From the NCBI RefSeq assembly GCF_001428435.1, contig NZ_LMSO01000007.1, forward strand, positions 248,001 through 312,000: 64,000 nucleotides of DNA. Reading direction: 5' to 3'. The notes under the pieces are model-generated. The model did no database searches, was not told where the DNA came from, and was given only the letters and a program-made list of their open reading frames with translations. This DNA is from Arthrobacter sp. Soil782 (lineage in GTDB: Bacteria > Actinomycetota > Actinomycetes > Actinomycetales > Micrococcaceae). This document shows, in pieces, positions 1 through 13,922 of this stretch; position 1 is the stretch's first letter, and every line of letters starts with the position of its first letter. The position numbers and the translations under genes were made by a program.

Positions 1-5
1 TGACC

Positions 6-1061
6 ATGATCCCCGCCAGCATCCCCAGCCCGCCCGCAGAATGGGCCAGCTTCTCGATCGGTCCAGCCACTATCCATGCGTACGCGCTCTGCATCCTCAC
101 CGGCATCATCGTTGCGCTGCTACTCACCTCGGCCCGTTGGAAGCGCTACGGCGGCAACCCCGACGTCGTCTGGGATGTTGCCATCTGGGCTGTTCCTTTC
201 GGGCTGATCGGCGGGCGCCTCTACCACGTCTTTTCCTCACCGGACGCGTATTTCGGGCCTGACGGAGATCTCTCGCGCATACCCCGGATCTGGGAAGGCG
301 GCCTGGGAATCTGGGGTGCCGTTGCCCTCGGAGCGGTCGGAGCCTGGATAGGCTGCCGCCGCGCCGGCGTCAGACTCGCGGCCTTTGCGGACGCTGCTGC
401 GCCCGGAGTCCTGCTCGCGCAGGCAATCGGCCGTTGGGGTAACTGGTTCAACCAGGAACTGTTCGGTGCGCCAACCGATCTGCCGTGGGGACTCGAGATC
501 GACGCCGACAACCCCAACTTCCCCGCGGGTGCGGATCCGGGAACGCTGTTCCACCCCACCTTCCTGTATGAATCGCTCTGGAACCTGGCAGGCGTTGCAC
601 TCCTGCTGCTCCTGGACCGCAAATTCAAGCTGCGCGGCGGGCGCATGTTCTGGCTGTACGCCGCCTATTACACGGCGGGCCGGGTCTGGATTGAAGCCCT
701 GCGGATCGACGACGCCGAAATGATCACCATTCTCGGGGTGACCCAGCGTCTGAACGTGTGGACGAGCGTACTAGTGCTGATCGTCTCGCTCGCCATTTTC
801 GCGTACCTGTCAGTGAAGCAGCGGGGCGTAACCGAGCACTCCGTCCACCTGCCCGGACGCGCTCCAGTCGGCACGGACAACGACGAGACCGAGCACGCAG
901 CGGCAGATAACGGATCGGGCACAGACGTCCAGAGTTCGGACACATCGGCTGGGACAGAGCCGGGGCGTGCTAATCTTCCAGAAATAAAAGACGCCTCGGG
1001 TACGCCTGCCTCCGCTGGACTTGCCCCCGAGGAACCCCGGGAATCAGATCCCCGAAACTAG
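6..1061 (+). CDS. lgt: Prolipoprotein diacylglyceryl transferase
   Basis: Transfers diacylglycerol from phosphatidylglycerol to the lipobox cysteine of prolipoproteins in the cytoplasmic membrane, the first step of lipoprotein maturation. Several hydrophobic segments are spread over residues 20-270. The family signature GRWGNWFNQELFG lies at residues 142-154, and HPTFLYE follows further on. The last 65 or so residues form a hydrophilic, acidic tail beyond the usual core of about 280 residues; such tails are common in actinobacterial Lgt. The window opens with TGA three bases before this gene, which may be the stop of an upstream gene (trpA often precedes lgt), but that cannot be seen here. 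Confidence 0.96.
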   Translation: MIPASIPSPPAEWASFSIGPATIHAYALCILTGIIVALLLTSARWKRYGGNPDVVWDVAIWAVPFGLIGGRLYHVFSSPDAYFGPDGDLSRIPRIWEGGLGIWGAVALGAVGAWIGCRRAGVRLAAFADAAAPGVLLAQAIGRWGNWFNQELFGAPTDLPWGLEIDADNPNFPAGADPGTLFHPTFLYESLWNLAGVALLLLLDRKFKLRGGRMFWLYAAYYTAGRVWIEALRIDDAEMITILGVTQRLNVWTSVLVLIVSLAIFAYLSVKQRGVTEHSVHLPGRAPVGTDNDETEHAAADNGSGTDVQSSDTSAGTEPGRANLPEIKDASGTPASAGLAPEEPRESDPRN

Positions 1062-1330
1062 CGTCCAGCTGGGCCACCGCCCTAGCTCAAGACACTGTCA
1101 CAGCGTCGTGGCTCTGCTCGGTATACCAGCTGGCTCACAGGCTTCCGCCCCGTACCGCGCTTGACCAGGCAGTACCGCCGTCAATTCATGTCCGCAATCT
1201 CTGCCGGCGTGCGGTGTGGCGGTTCTACAATGTGGACAAGGAAAATGAAGCGCTTCCCTGAAGGGGAAGGCGCGCCCGGGGCCGAAGCTGTCCCCTCCCG
1301 ACGCTCCATCATGGGGGAAGGACTCTATCT
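1062..1330 (+). promoter_or_regulatory. Intergenic region with probable gltB promoter and leader
   Basis: 269 bases without a convincing gene. A TACAAT -10-like hexamer lies at 1226-1231, placing a start site near 1238 and giving a leader of about 90 nt. No good -35 is seen. The leader holds a small hairpin (CTTCCC 1253-1258 with GGGAAG 1264-1269). A purine-rich GGGGAAGG at about 1313-1320 is the likely ribosome binding site for gltB. Confidence 0.4.
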
Positions 1331-5918
<4,588 letters not shown>

Positions 5919-5926
<8 letters not shown>

Positions 5927-7376
5927 CCCACGCGGATTCATGAAGGTACGCGAGCGGCAGACGCAGCCGCGCAGGCCCGTTCCGGTCCGGATCATGGACT
6001 GGAAGGAAGTGTATGAGGCCCAGGAAAAGGGTGTGCTGAAGAGCCAGGCCGGCCGGTGCATGGACTGCGGCATCCCGTTTTGTCACCAGGGCTGCCCGCT
6101 GGGGAACCTCATTCCGGAGTGGAATGACCTGATGTGGCGGGACAAGGGCCGCGAGGCAATCGACCGGTTGCACGCCACCAACAATTTTCCGGAGTTCACC
6201 GGACGGCTGTGCCCTGCTCCCTGTGAGGCGTCCTGCGTTCTCGGGATCAACCAGCCTCCGGTCACGATCAAGCAGGTCGAGGTTTCGATCATCGACGAGG
6301 CGTTCGACAACGATTGGGTCCACCCCCACCCGCCGGAGCGGCTGACGGGCAAGACCGTCGCCGTCGTCGGCTCGGGCCCGGCGGGCCTTGCCGCAGCGCA
6401 GCAGCTCACCCGGGCGGGGCACACAGTCGCGGTCTACGAGCGCGATGATCGCATCGGCGGTCTCCTGCGCTACGGGATCCCGGACTTCAAGATGGAGAAG
6501 ATCCAGCTCGACCGGCGACTTGACCAGATGAAGGCGGAGGGGACGCGCTTCCGGGCGGGTGTCGAGGTAGGCCGTGACATCAGTTGGGACCAGCTGCGCC
6601 GCCGCTATGACGCCGTCGTAATCTCAACCGGTGCAACGGTACCGCGCGATCTGCCGATTCCCGGCCGCGATCTCGACGGCGTGCATTTCGCCATGGAGTA
6701 CCTCGTTGAATCGAACCGGGTTGTCGCGGGGGAGGAGATCGAGGACCAGATTCATGCCGAGGGCAAGCACGTCGTCATTCTCGGCGGCGGTGACACCGGC
6801 GCCGACTGCATCGGCACCGCTCACCGGCATAAAGCAGCCTCGGTCACCACTCTGGCAATCGGGCAGCAGCCGCCAATTGAGCGCATGGCCAACCAGCCCT
6901 GGCCTACTTTCCCCACGTTGTTCGAGGTAGCAAGCGCGCACGAGGAGGGCGGTGAGCGTACCTATCTGGCGTCAACGGTCGAATTTGTCGGTGAGAACGG
7001 CAAGCTCACCGCCGTGCGTGTCGCCGAAACCGAATTCAGCAACGGGAAGAGGCTCCCGAAGCCCGGAAGCGAGCGGGATATCCCCGCGGACCTGGTGTTC
7101 CTCGCACTGGGGTTCACGGGCCCGGAGCCTGCCGGAATCGCTGACCAGCTCGACGCGGCTTTTGACGGGCGCGGTAACGTTGAGCGCGATGGGTACTACA
7201 TGACCAACACGCCTGGAATCTTCGTTGCAGGCGATGCGGGACGCGGACAATCCCTCATCGTCTGGGCCATCGCTGAGGGGCGTGCGTGCGCGGCTGCGGT
7301 TGATCAGTGGCTGATGGGCCAGACCAAGCTGCCCGCGCCGGTAGCACCGACAGACCGCGCGCTCAACGTCCTGTAG
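5919..7376 (+). CDS. gltD: Glutamate synthase small subunit
   Basis: NADPH-oxidising subunit of glutamate synthase, which passes electrons through Fe-S clusters and FAD to GltB. I place the start at GTG 5919 ([10 protein letters not shown], 485 residues) because TTGGAGGTT lies just upstream and this overlaps the gltB stop by 8 bases. An earlier in-frame ATG exists but would lie deep inside gltB. Visible motifs are N-terminal cysteine clusters ([14 protein letters not shown] and CPAPCEASC), an FAD Rossmann motif [13 protein letters not shown] and an NADPH-site motif GGGDTGADC. Confidence 0.97.
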
Positions 7377-7434
7377 TTCCCAGGACGCCTAGAGCGCACA
7401 GCAATCCACGAACACGAAACGACAGGCAAGGTTT

Positions 7435-8928
7435 ATGAGACGCGCAAAGATAGTGGCCACCTTCGGCCCGGCAATCGCGAGCTATGAGAACACCCTCGCA
7501 GTACTTGAGGCCGGGGTGGATGTCGCCCGTATGAACATGAGTCACGGTGACCACACCGTGCACAACCAGACCTACGAATTTGTACGGAAGGCGGCTGAGG
7601 AACTCGGCCGCCCCGTTGGAATCTTCGCGGATCTGCAGGGCCCTAAGATCCGGCTGGGCCGCTTCGTTGACGGACCCCACGTACTGCTTCCGGGTGACAC
7701 GTTCACCATCACCACCGAGGACGTCGAGGGCACCGCCGAGATCTGCTCGACCACCCACAAGGGACTGCCGCAGGATGTCAACGTCGGCGACACCCTGCTG
7801 ATCGACGACGGCAAGGTAGCGATGGTCGCCGTTGCGGTCGACGACACCAAGGTAACCGCCGAGGTCACCGTGGGCGGCCCAGTCTCCAACAACAAGGGCA
7901 TCAACCTGCCCGGTGTGGCAGTCAATGTTCCGGCGTTGAGCGACAAGGACGAGGAAGACCTCCGTTGGGCGATCCAGCGTGGCGTCGACATGGTGGCGCT
8001 GTCCTTCGTACGGAATGCAGCCGACGTCGACCGCGTCCACGAGATCATGGATGAGGAGGGCCGGCGCGTTCCGGTCATCGCCAAAATCGAGAAGCCGCAG
8101 GCTGTCGACGCTATAGAAGAGATCATCGATGCCTTCGACGCCATCATGGTGGCGCGAGGCGATCTCGGTGTGGAGCTGCCGCTTCAGGACGTCCCCATTG
8201 TGCAGAAGCGAGCCGTTGAACTCGCCCGCCGCTGGGCCAAGCCGGTCATCGTCGCCACCCAGGTGCTCGAGTCAATGATCGACAATCCCCGTCCTACCCG
8301 CGCCGAAGCTTCGGACTGCGCCAATGCAGTGCTCGACGGCGCTGACGCGGTCATGCTGTCCGGAGAGACAAGCGTTGGAAAGTACCCGATCGAGACGGTG
8401 CGCACCATGGCGGACATCATCGAGTCCACCGAGAAGCATGGACTTGACCGCGTACCCCCGCTGGGCAGCAAGCCTAAGACCCGCGGTGGCGCCATTACGC
8501 GCGCAGCCGTGGAAATCGCCGACCAGCTCGATGCGAAGTACATCTGTACCTTCACCCAGTCAGGCGACTCCGCACGCCGCCTGTCCCGCCTTCGCCCGAC
8601 GAAGCCTGTCTTCGCCTTCACTCCGTCGCAGTCAACTCTCAACACGATGTCGCTGATCTGGGGTGTCCAGCCGATGCTCGTTGAGTACGCGGAACACACC
8701 GACCAGATGACCGCCCAGGTGGACCGGGTGCTTTTCGAGCAGAAGCTGGTGGACCTGAATGACCTCGTGGTCATCGCTGCCGGGTCGCCTCCCGGCCAGT
8801 CCGGCTCAACGAACTCCATCAAGGTTCACAAGGTCGGCGACATCGCGGACGCTGGACAATTGCCTGACCACTACTCGCCCAGCAAGGAGAAGGTCGGTCC
8901 CTGGCCGGTCAAGAACAAGCACAAGTAA
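7435..8928 (+). CDS. pyk: Pyruvate kinase
   Basis: Final glycolytic step: phosphoenolpyruvate plus ADP to pyruvate plus ATP. The 497 residues start MRRAKIVATFGPA. The active-site region IAKIEKPQAVDAI and the metal and nucleotide region MVARGDLGVELP are both present. The C-terminal allosteric domain is complete. The gene stands 58 bases after gltD with a weak AGGCAAGG ribosome site, and it ends before a strong hairpin shared with the convergent response regulator. Confidence 0.97.
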   Translation: MRRAKIVATFGPAIASYENTLAVLEAGVDVARMNMSHGDHTVHNQTYEFVRKAAEELGRPVGIFADLQGPKIRLGRFVDGPHVLLPGDTFTITTEDVEGTAEICSTTHKGLPQDVNVGDTLLIDDGKVAMVAVAVDDTKVTAEVTVGGPVSNNKGINLPGVAVNVPALSDKDEEDLRWAIQRGVDMVALSFVRNAADVDRVHEIMDEEGRRVPVIAKIEKPQAVDAIEEIIDAFDAIMVARGDLGVELPLQDVPIVQKRAVELARRWAKPVIVATQVLESMIDNPRPTRAEASDCANAVLDGADAVMLSGETSVGKYPIETVRTMADIIESTEKHGLDRVPPLGSKPKTRGGAITRAAVEIADQLDAKYICTFTQSGDSARRLSRLRPTKPVFAFTPSQSTLNTMSLIWGVQPMLVEYAEHTDQMTAQVDRVLFEQKLVDLNDLVVIAAGSPPGQSGSTNSIKVHKVGDIADAGQLPDHYSPSKEKVGPWPVKNKHK

Positions 8929-8958
8929 ATCTCTGCCCAGGAACTGAATCCGAACTGA

Positions 8959-8993
8959 AGAAGGGACCTTGCCTCAGCGGCAAGGTCCCTTCT
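8959..8993. terminator. Bidirectional hairpin terminator between pyk and pdtaR
   Basis: Perfect 15-bp inverted repeat (8959-8973 with 8979-8993, core AAGGGACCTTGCC) around a 5-nt loop. It lies between two convergent genes, 30 bases after the pyk stop and 14 bases after the pdtaR stop. There is only a short T-rich stretch (TTCTCT) on the pyk side. Confidence 0.85.
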
Positions 8994-9007
8994 CTGCGTT
9001 GTGGAGG

Positions 9008-9610
9008 TTAGTTGACCTGGTTGATGATGGTTTCTGCAACTTCGCGCATGCTCAGACGGCGGTCCATGGACGTCTTCTGGATCCAGCGGAAGGCCTCAGG
9101 CTCGGTAAGCCCCATCTTCGTGGTGAGCAGGCTCTTTGCGCGCTCAACAAGCTTGCGCGTGGCGAACTGCTCCTGGAGGTCGGAGACCTCGTTCTCCAGG
9201 GCCTTGATTTCCTCGTGGCGGGAGAGAGCGATTTCGATAGCAGGAACCAGATCAGCAGGCGTGAAGGGCTTGACCACGTAGGCCATTGCGCCGGCGTCAC
9301 GGGCGCGCTCCACGAGCTCCTTCTGGCTGAAGGCAGTCAGAAGAACTACCGGCGCTATGCGGGCCTTCACGATCTGCTCAGCGGCGGTGATTCCGTCCAT
9401 GACCGGCATCTTCACATCCATCAGCACAAGGTCCGGCTTATGTTCCTTGGCCAGCTCAACGGCCTTCTCGCCGTTATCCGCCTCGGCGACAACGTCATAG
9501 CCCTCGCCGCGCAGGATCTCCACGATGTCGAGGCGTATGAGGGTTTCGTCCTCAGCGACAATCACGCGCCGCGCCGGGCTCGAGTTAGCTGAGTCGCGGT
9601 TTTGAGACAC
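9008..9610 (-). CDS. pdtaR: ANTAR-domain response regulator, PdtaR-like
   Basis: A receiver domain (residues 14-130) with phospho-acceptor Asp65 in LVLMDVKMPVMDG and switch residues TA and K in the later strands. A coiled linker follows, then a C-terminal ANTAR RNA-binding domain (about 140-200). ANTAR regulators act by binding paired hairpins in nascent RNA and preventing termination. The 200-residue length matches mycobacterial PdtaR, whose partner kinase is encoded elsewhere; no kinase is adjacent here. The start is GTG 9610, preceded by AGGAG on the minus strand. Confidence 0.93.
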   Translation of the reverse strand: MSQNRDSANSSPARRVIVAEDETLIRLDIVEILRGEGYDVVAEADNGEKAVELAKEHKPDLVLMDVKMPVMDGITAAEQIVKARIAPVVLLTAFSQKELVERARDAGAMAYVVKPFTPADLVPAIEIALSRHEEIKALENEVSDLQEQFATRKLVERAKSLLTTKMGLTEPEAFRWIQKTSMDRRLSMREVAETIINQVN

Positions 9611-9714
9611 TGGTGGCTCCTAGGTATGCGTTCAATGATTCTGCGTTTTCCGAGTGCAGCAGCGCAGCCGAAAAGGCACGGTGCACCGGTTCACTGGAAC
9701 AGCCTATCGGCATG

Positions 9715-9720
9715 TAGAGT
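9715..9720 (+). promoter_or_regulatory. Probable -10 box for tRNA-Leu
   Basis: TAGAGT 58 bases before the mature tRNA 5' end, in the 167-base gap between pdtaR (reading away) and the tRNA. The -35 is unclear; a TTCACT at 9690-9695 would be 19 bases away. Nothing else is recognised in this gap. Confidence 0.35.
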
Positions 9721-9777
9721 AGATTCGCGCACCCGGGGGTTCATGAGTCATGGAACTCACGTTGGGTGCATTGAACG

Positions 9778-9859
9778 GCCCGAATGGCGGAATTGGCAGA
9801 CGCGCTGCACTCAAAATGCAGTATCGAAAGGTGTGTGGGTTCGAGTCCCACTTCGGGCA
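9778..9859 (+). tRNA. tRNA-Leu (anticodon CAA)
   Basis: A complete cloverleaf can be drawn. The acceptor stem is GCCCGAA (9778-9784) with TTCGGGC (9852-9858), discriminator A9859. The anticodon stem is CTGCA/TGCAG with loop CTCAAAA and anticodon CAA at 9812-9814, reading UUG. The T arm is GTGGG-TTCGAGT-CCCAC. A long variable arm and discriminator A fit class II tRNA-Leu. The 3' CCA is not encoded (ACCG follows the acceptor stem). Confidence 0.96.
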
Positions 9860-9935
9860 CCGCCGGGTTGAAACGTCGTACTTCCGACTCATTGCGGTAT
9901 CACGGCGCCACATGCTTTCTAATGGAGACATGTCG

Positions 9936-10565
9936 ATGTCCTCCTACCTGGCGTTTTGCGGGTTGTGCGTGGTGCTGGCTGTGACGCCCGGCCCTGATAG
10001 CTTCCTCATTCTTCGCTTCAGTCTCCGGAAGCTGTCCTCCGGCGTCGCCGCTTCCTTCGGCTCCGCCGTCGGCTACCTTGCCTGGGCCGGTTTGGTCGCC
10101 GTCGGTCTCGCGGCCCTCATCGAACAGTCAGCGGTCGCGTTCCGGGGGCTGAAAGTGCTCGGCGGCATCTACCTTGTTTATCTGGGAATCAAAGCCATCC
10201 GGGGAGACGGGAAGAGATCTTCGGCTGTCGTTCCGGACGGCGCGGAGATGGCAGGTGCGCGGGCCTGGAGTTCGTGTGCAGCCGGGCTGACCTCCACGAT
10301 GCTGAATCCGAAGGTGGGACTGTTCTTCCTTGCCGTGGTGCCGCAGTTCCTCCCCAAGGACGGTTCAGTCTTCGCTGTCACCATGCTGCTTGGGGCAACC
10401 CTCGGACTCATCGTGCTGGTCTATCTGGCAGGTCTGTGCCTCGTTGCGGCCAAGGCAAACGCCTGGCTGAACCGGCCGCGCGTCACCCGGAATCTGGAGA
10501 TTTCATCCGGGGGCGTCCTCGGGGTGCTGGGCATCGGAACCGCCGCGTCCGCAGCCTACGCCTGA
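9936..10565 (+). CDS. LysE/RhtB-family amino-acid exporter
   Basis: Polytopic membrane protein of about 209 residues with five or six hydrophobic segments. The N-terminal segment carries the family pattern VTPGPDSFLILR, and GFFLAVVPQF-like sequence occurs in mid-protein (KVGLFFLAVVPQFL). Members of this family export lysine, threonine, homoserine lactones and similar solutes; the substrate cannot be told from sequence. I choose ATG 9936 because GGAG at 9924-9927 is 8 bases upstream. Reading further upstream would run into the tRNA. It converges with the thioesterase gene, leaving 8 bases between stops. Confidence 0.9.
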   Translation: MSSYLAFCGLCVVLAVTPGPDSFLILRFSLRKLSSGVAASFGSAVGYLAWAGLVAVGLAALIEQSAVAFRGLKVLGGIYLVYLGIKAIRGDGKRSSAVVPDGAEMAGARAWSSCAAGLTSTMLNPKVGLFFLAVVPQFLPKDGSVFAVTMLLGATLGLIVLVYLAGLCLVAAKANAWLNRPRVTRNLEISSGGVLGVLGIGTAASAAYA

Positions 10566-10573
10566 GCGCAGCT

Positions 10574-11068
10574 TCACCCGTTTGGCTGGCGCACGTCCCT
10601 GATCAGATTGGTGATACGGGCAGTGGAAAGCCGCTTCCCCTCCTCATCCGTCATGACCACCTCATGCGTGGCAAGGGTGCGGCCCAGGTGGATGGCGACG
10701 GCGGTGCCGGTGACCAGCCCGGCAGAGGCGGACCGGTGGTGCGTGGCGCCGATTTCGATGCCGACTGCCTGCCGGTCTGGCCCGGCATGGATTCCTGCTG
10801 CGAAGGAGCCGAGCGTTTCCGCCAGGACGAGATGCGCCCCGCCATGCAGGATGCCCGCTACCTGCTGATTTCCCTCGACAGGCATGGTGGCGACCATCCG
10901 CTCCGCACTCATCTCCTGGAAAACAATGCCCATCTTGGCGGCGAGTCGGCCGATGCCATGTCCCCGTAGCCAGTCGTGCATGTGCGTCGGCACGCCGGCG
11001 GCGGTAAGTTCCTCGAGGAAGGGGTGGGAGCGCTCGGGTCCTGCGTCCGGAGTGAATTTGTCATCCAT
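10574..11068 (-). CDS. PaaI-type hotdog-fold thioesterase
   Basis: 164 residues starting MDDKFTPDAG. The hotdog signature GILHGGAHLVLAETLGSFAA contains the HGG turn and the catalytic acidic residue on the central helix. Members hydrolyse acyl-CoA thioesters, for example phenylacetyl-CoA-type or 1,4-dihydroxy-2-naphthoyl-CoA substrates, so this could be a menaquinone-pathway MenI-like enzyme; the sequence alone does not decide. The start at 11068 lies 19 bases from the start of polA on the opposite strand, so the two genes share a very short divergent promoter region. Confidence 0.88.
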   Translation of the reverse strand: MDDKFTPDAGPERSHPFLEELTAAGVPTHMHDWLRGHGIGRLAAKMGIVFQEMSAERMVATMPVEGNQQVAGILHGGAHLVLAETLGSFAAGIHAGPDRQAVGIEIGATHHRSASAGLVTGTAVAIHLGRTLATHEVVMTDEEGKRLSTARITNLIRDVRQPNG

Positions 11069-11074
11069 GGGAAC

Positions 11075-11080
11075 TAGGCT
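11075..11080 (+). promoter_or_regulatory. -10 box for leaderless polA
   Basis: TAGGCT ends 7 bases before the GTG start of polA, and there is no Shine-Dalgarno sequence. Transcription would begin within a base of the start codon. Confidence 0.6.
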
Positions 11081-11087
11081 GGCACCT

Positions 11088-13865
11088 GTGAGCCAAACAA
11101 ACCAAACCGTCCAGACTGACGAGCGCACCGGCGTGCAGGGCAGCGTGCAACCAGATGTCGGGACCGGCGCCGCGCCGGCTGCCGTCAATACGCTGGAGCG
11201 ATCCCGCCTGCTGGTCGTTGACGGCCATTCCATGGCTTTCCGGGCGTTCTACGCGCTGCCTGCCGAGAACTTTTCCACGGACACCGGCCAGCACACCAAC
11301 GCGGTGTACGGGTTCACTGCCATGCTGATCAATCTGTTGCGCGACCAGGAGCCCACGCACGTAGCCGTTGCCTTCGACCTCGACACGCCAACCTTTCGGG
11401 ATACCGAATACTCCGAGTACAAGGGCGGACGTTCGCGGACGCCGGAGGAGTTCCACGGCCAGATTGACCTCATCATCAAAGTGCTCGAGACCATGCGCAT
11501 TCCCACGCTCTCCATGGAAGGCTTCGAGGCTGATGACGTCCTGGCCACTCTGGCAGTCGGCGCGGCCGAGCGGGGCTGGGATGTTCAGGTAGTCAGCGGG
11601 GACCGCGATGTTTTCCAGCTGGTGAATGACCGCGTTACGGTCCTGTACCCCAAGCAGGGCGTTACCAACATCCCGCAGATGGATGCCAAGGCCGTGGAGG
11701 AGAAGTACTTCGTTCCCCCTCACCTGTACTCGGATCTCGCTGCGCTCGTGGGGGAGACGGCGGACAACCTCCCCGGCGTTCCGGGAGTAGGCCCGAAGAC
11801 AGCCGCCAAGTGGATCCTGAAGTATGGCGGCCTCGAGGGCATCATTGAGAACCTCGACGCCATCGGGGGCAAGGTAGGCGATGCGCTCCGCGAGAACATC
11901 GAGAACGTCAAGCGCAACCGGCGTCTGAACCGCCTCCTGACAGATCTGGAACTCCCTGTCGATCTGCAGGCCACGGCCGCTCAGCGGCCTGACCGTGATG
12001 CCGTCGAGGATCTGTTCGACGCGCTGCAGTTCAATGTGCTCAGGAAGCGCTTGTTCGATCTCTTCGGAGAGGAAGAGCCGGACATCGCCAGGGATGAGAT
12101 GGCACCGCCGGAGCACCAAATCATCACAGCGGCCGCTGAACTGACCCGGTGGTTCAACGGAACCAATCAGGCAACAGCCGCAGTGCAGGTTGTCACGCGG
12201 TCCACGAGCGGGGGAGAGGAAGCTATCGGGGTGGCGCTCGTGACGGCGTCGGCAGCCGTGTACGTTCCGTTCGAGGAACTGGGTGCTGACGCGGAGCACG
12301 TCATCGCGCAGTGGCTCCAGGACCTGGATGCACCCAAGGTGGTCCATGATTTCAAAGCGGCTTACAAGCTGCTCCATGCCCGCGGTTTCACCCTTGCGGG
12401 TGAGGTCGATGACACTGCGATTTCCGGATACCTCATCCAGCCCGACCGACGAAGCTACGAACTCGCTGACCTCAGCCAGGTCCACCTGAAGCTCACCCTC
12501 CCGACGGCGGCGGCTGCCGCCGGCGGTCAGCAGGCCCTGGCGCTTGAGGAAGAGGACGTCGCCACGCCTGCCGTTGCCGCTGCCTACGCCGCTCTTGAGC
12601 TGAGCAGGCATTTCGCGGGCCAGCTGGTGGAGCGCGGAGCCAACCAGCTGCTCGCGGGCCTGGAACTGCCCCTGTCCGAGGTTCTGGCCCGCATGGAGCT
12701 CACGGGAATCAGCGTCGCGGTGGACGGACTGGACCGCCTCTACGACGACTTCTCTGCAACCATGGCGAACACCAGCGCCGAAGCCTTCAGAATCATCGGC
12801 AAGGAAATCAATCTCGGCTCACCCAAGCAGCTCCAGGCTGTGCTGTTCGACGAGCTTGCGCTGCCGAAGACGAAGAAGATCAAGACCGGGTACTCGACGG
12901 ACGCGGACGCCCTGACGGATCTGATCGTCAAGACGGGACACCCTTTTCTGGAGCAACTGCTCGCGCATCGCGACGCCTCGAAGCTCCGCCAGACGGTGGA
13001 GGGCCTACGCAAATCAGTGGCGGACGACGGTCGTATCCACACCACGTACGTTCAGACGATCGCCGCCACCGGGCGCCTTTCCTCCATGAATCCGAACCTG
13101 CAGAACATCCCGATCCGCTCCGATGAGGGTCGGAGAATTCGGGAGGCGTTCGTGGTGGGCCCGGGCTACGAGTCCCTGATGACCGCCGATTATTCGCAGA
13201 TCGAAATGAGGATCATGGCGCACCTCTCCGGTGATGAGGGCCTGATCGAGGCGTTCAACGAGGGGGAGGACCTGCACCGCTTCGTCGGTTCGCACATCTT
13301 CCACGTGGCTCCGGAGGACGTCACCAACGCCATGCGCTCGAAGGTCAAAGCCATGTCCTACGGGCTGGTGTACGGCTTGAGCTCCTTCGGCCTCTCGAAG
13401 CAGCTGGCCATTTCTGTGGACGAGGCGCGCACCTTGATGGGCGACTACTTCGATAGGTTCGGGGCTGTCAGGGACTACCTGCGCGGAATCGTCGAGCAGG
13501 CGCGGAAGGACGGTTTCACCTCCACCATCGAGGGCAGGCGGCGCTATCTGCCGGACCTTTCGAGCGACAACCGGCAGCTGCGGGAGATGGCAGAGCGCGC
13601 AGCATTGAACGCACCGATCCAGGGATCAGCAGCGGATATCATCAAGAAAGCTATGCTCGGTGTCGAGAATGAACTGCGGTCCCGGGGGCTCACCTCCCGG
13701 ATGCTGCTCCAGGTACACGATGAACTGGTGCTCGAAATCGCTCCCGGCGAGCGGGATGAAGTTGAGCAGCTGGTCCGTGCTGAAATGGCCGGCGCGGCGG
13801 ACCTATCCGTTCCGCTCGACGTCTCGGTAGGCACCGGTACGAGCTGGCACGAAGCTGCCCATTAG
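11088..13865 (+). CDS. polA: DNA polymerase I
   Basis: Fills gaps in excision repair and removes Okazaki primers. I start at GTG 11088 (925 residues) because a -10 box sits immediately before it and divergent thioesterase sequence lies beyond. The order is a 5'-3' exonuclease (about residues 40-330), a degenerate 3'-5' exonuclease region (about 345-520) and the family A polymerase. Motif A is DYSQIEMRIMAHLSGD, with catalytic Asp near residue 701; motif B is KAMSYGLVYGLSSFGL and motif C is VHDELVLE. The central region lacks the DxE acidic motif of proofreading enzymes, as in mycobacterial PolA. Confidence 0.97.
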   Translation: MSQTNQTVQTDERTGVQGSVQPDVGTGAAPAAVNTLERSRLLVVDGHSMAFRAFYALPAENFSTDTGQHTNAVYGFTAMLINLLRDQEPTHVAVAFDLDTPTFRDTEYSEYKGGRSRTPEEFHGQIDLIIKVLETMRIPTLSMEGFEADDVLATLAVGAAERGWDVQVVSGDRDVFQLVNDRVTVLYPKQGVTNIPQMDAKAVEEKYFVPPHLYSDLAALVGETADNLPGVPGVGPKTAAKWILKYGGLEGIIENLDAIGGKVGDALRENIENVKRNRRLNRLLTDLELPVDLQATAAQRPDRDAVEDLFDALQFNVLRKRLFDLFGEEEPDIARDEMAPPEHQIITAAAELTRWFNGTNQATAAVQVVTRSTSGGEEAIGVALVTASAAVYVPFEELGADAEHVIAQWLQDLDAPKVVHDFKAAYKLLHARGFTLAGEVDDTAISGYLIQPDRRSYELADLSQVHLKLTLPTAAAAAGGQQALALEEEDVATPAVAAAYAALELSRHFAGQLVERGANQLLAGLELPLSEVLARMELTGISVAVDGLDRLYDDFSATMANTSAEAFRIIGKEINLGSPKQLQAVLFDELALPKTKKIKTGYSTDADALTDLIVKTGHPFLEQLLAHRDASKLRQTVEGLRKSVADDGRIHTTYVQTIAATGRLSSMNPNLQNIPIRSDEGRRIREAFVVGPGYESLMTADYSQIEMRIMAHLSGDEGLIEAFNEGEDLHRFVGSHIFHVAPEDVTNAMRSKVKAMSYGLVYGLSSFGLSKQLAISVDEARTLMGDYFDRFGAVRDYLRGIVEQARKDGFTSTIEGRRRYLPDLSSDNRQLREMAERAALNAPIQGSAADIIKKAMLGVENELRSRGLTSRMLLQVHDELVLEIAPGERDEVEQLVRAEMAGAADLSVPLDVSVGTGTSWHEAAH

Positions 13866-13908
13866 GCGCAGGGGCTTGCCAGGCGTGGTTCGTCAGGGCG
13901 CGGACGGT

Positions 13909-13914
13909 TAGGGT
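13909..13914 (+). promoter_or_regulatory. -10 box for Eis-like acetyltransferase
   Basis: TAGGGT ends 8 bases before the GTG start at 13923, with no ribosome site, so translation is probably leaderless. Confidence 0.5.
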
Positions 13915-13922
13915 GGATTCTC

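Noticed and set aside
9778-9859. tRNA-Leu as an integration site for a mobile element
   Set aside because: No integrase, no repeated tRNA 3' end and ordinary genes on both sides.
11061-12611. 516-codon open frame antisense to polA
   Set aside because: Overlaps the conserved 5'-3' exonuclease coding sequence; composition and lack of motifs indicate a shadow frame.
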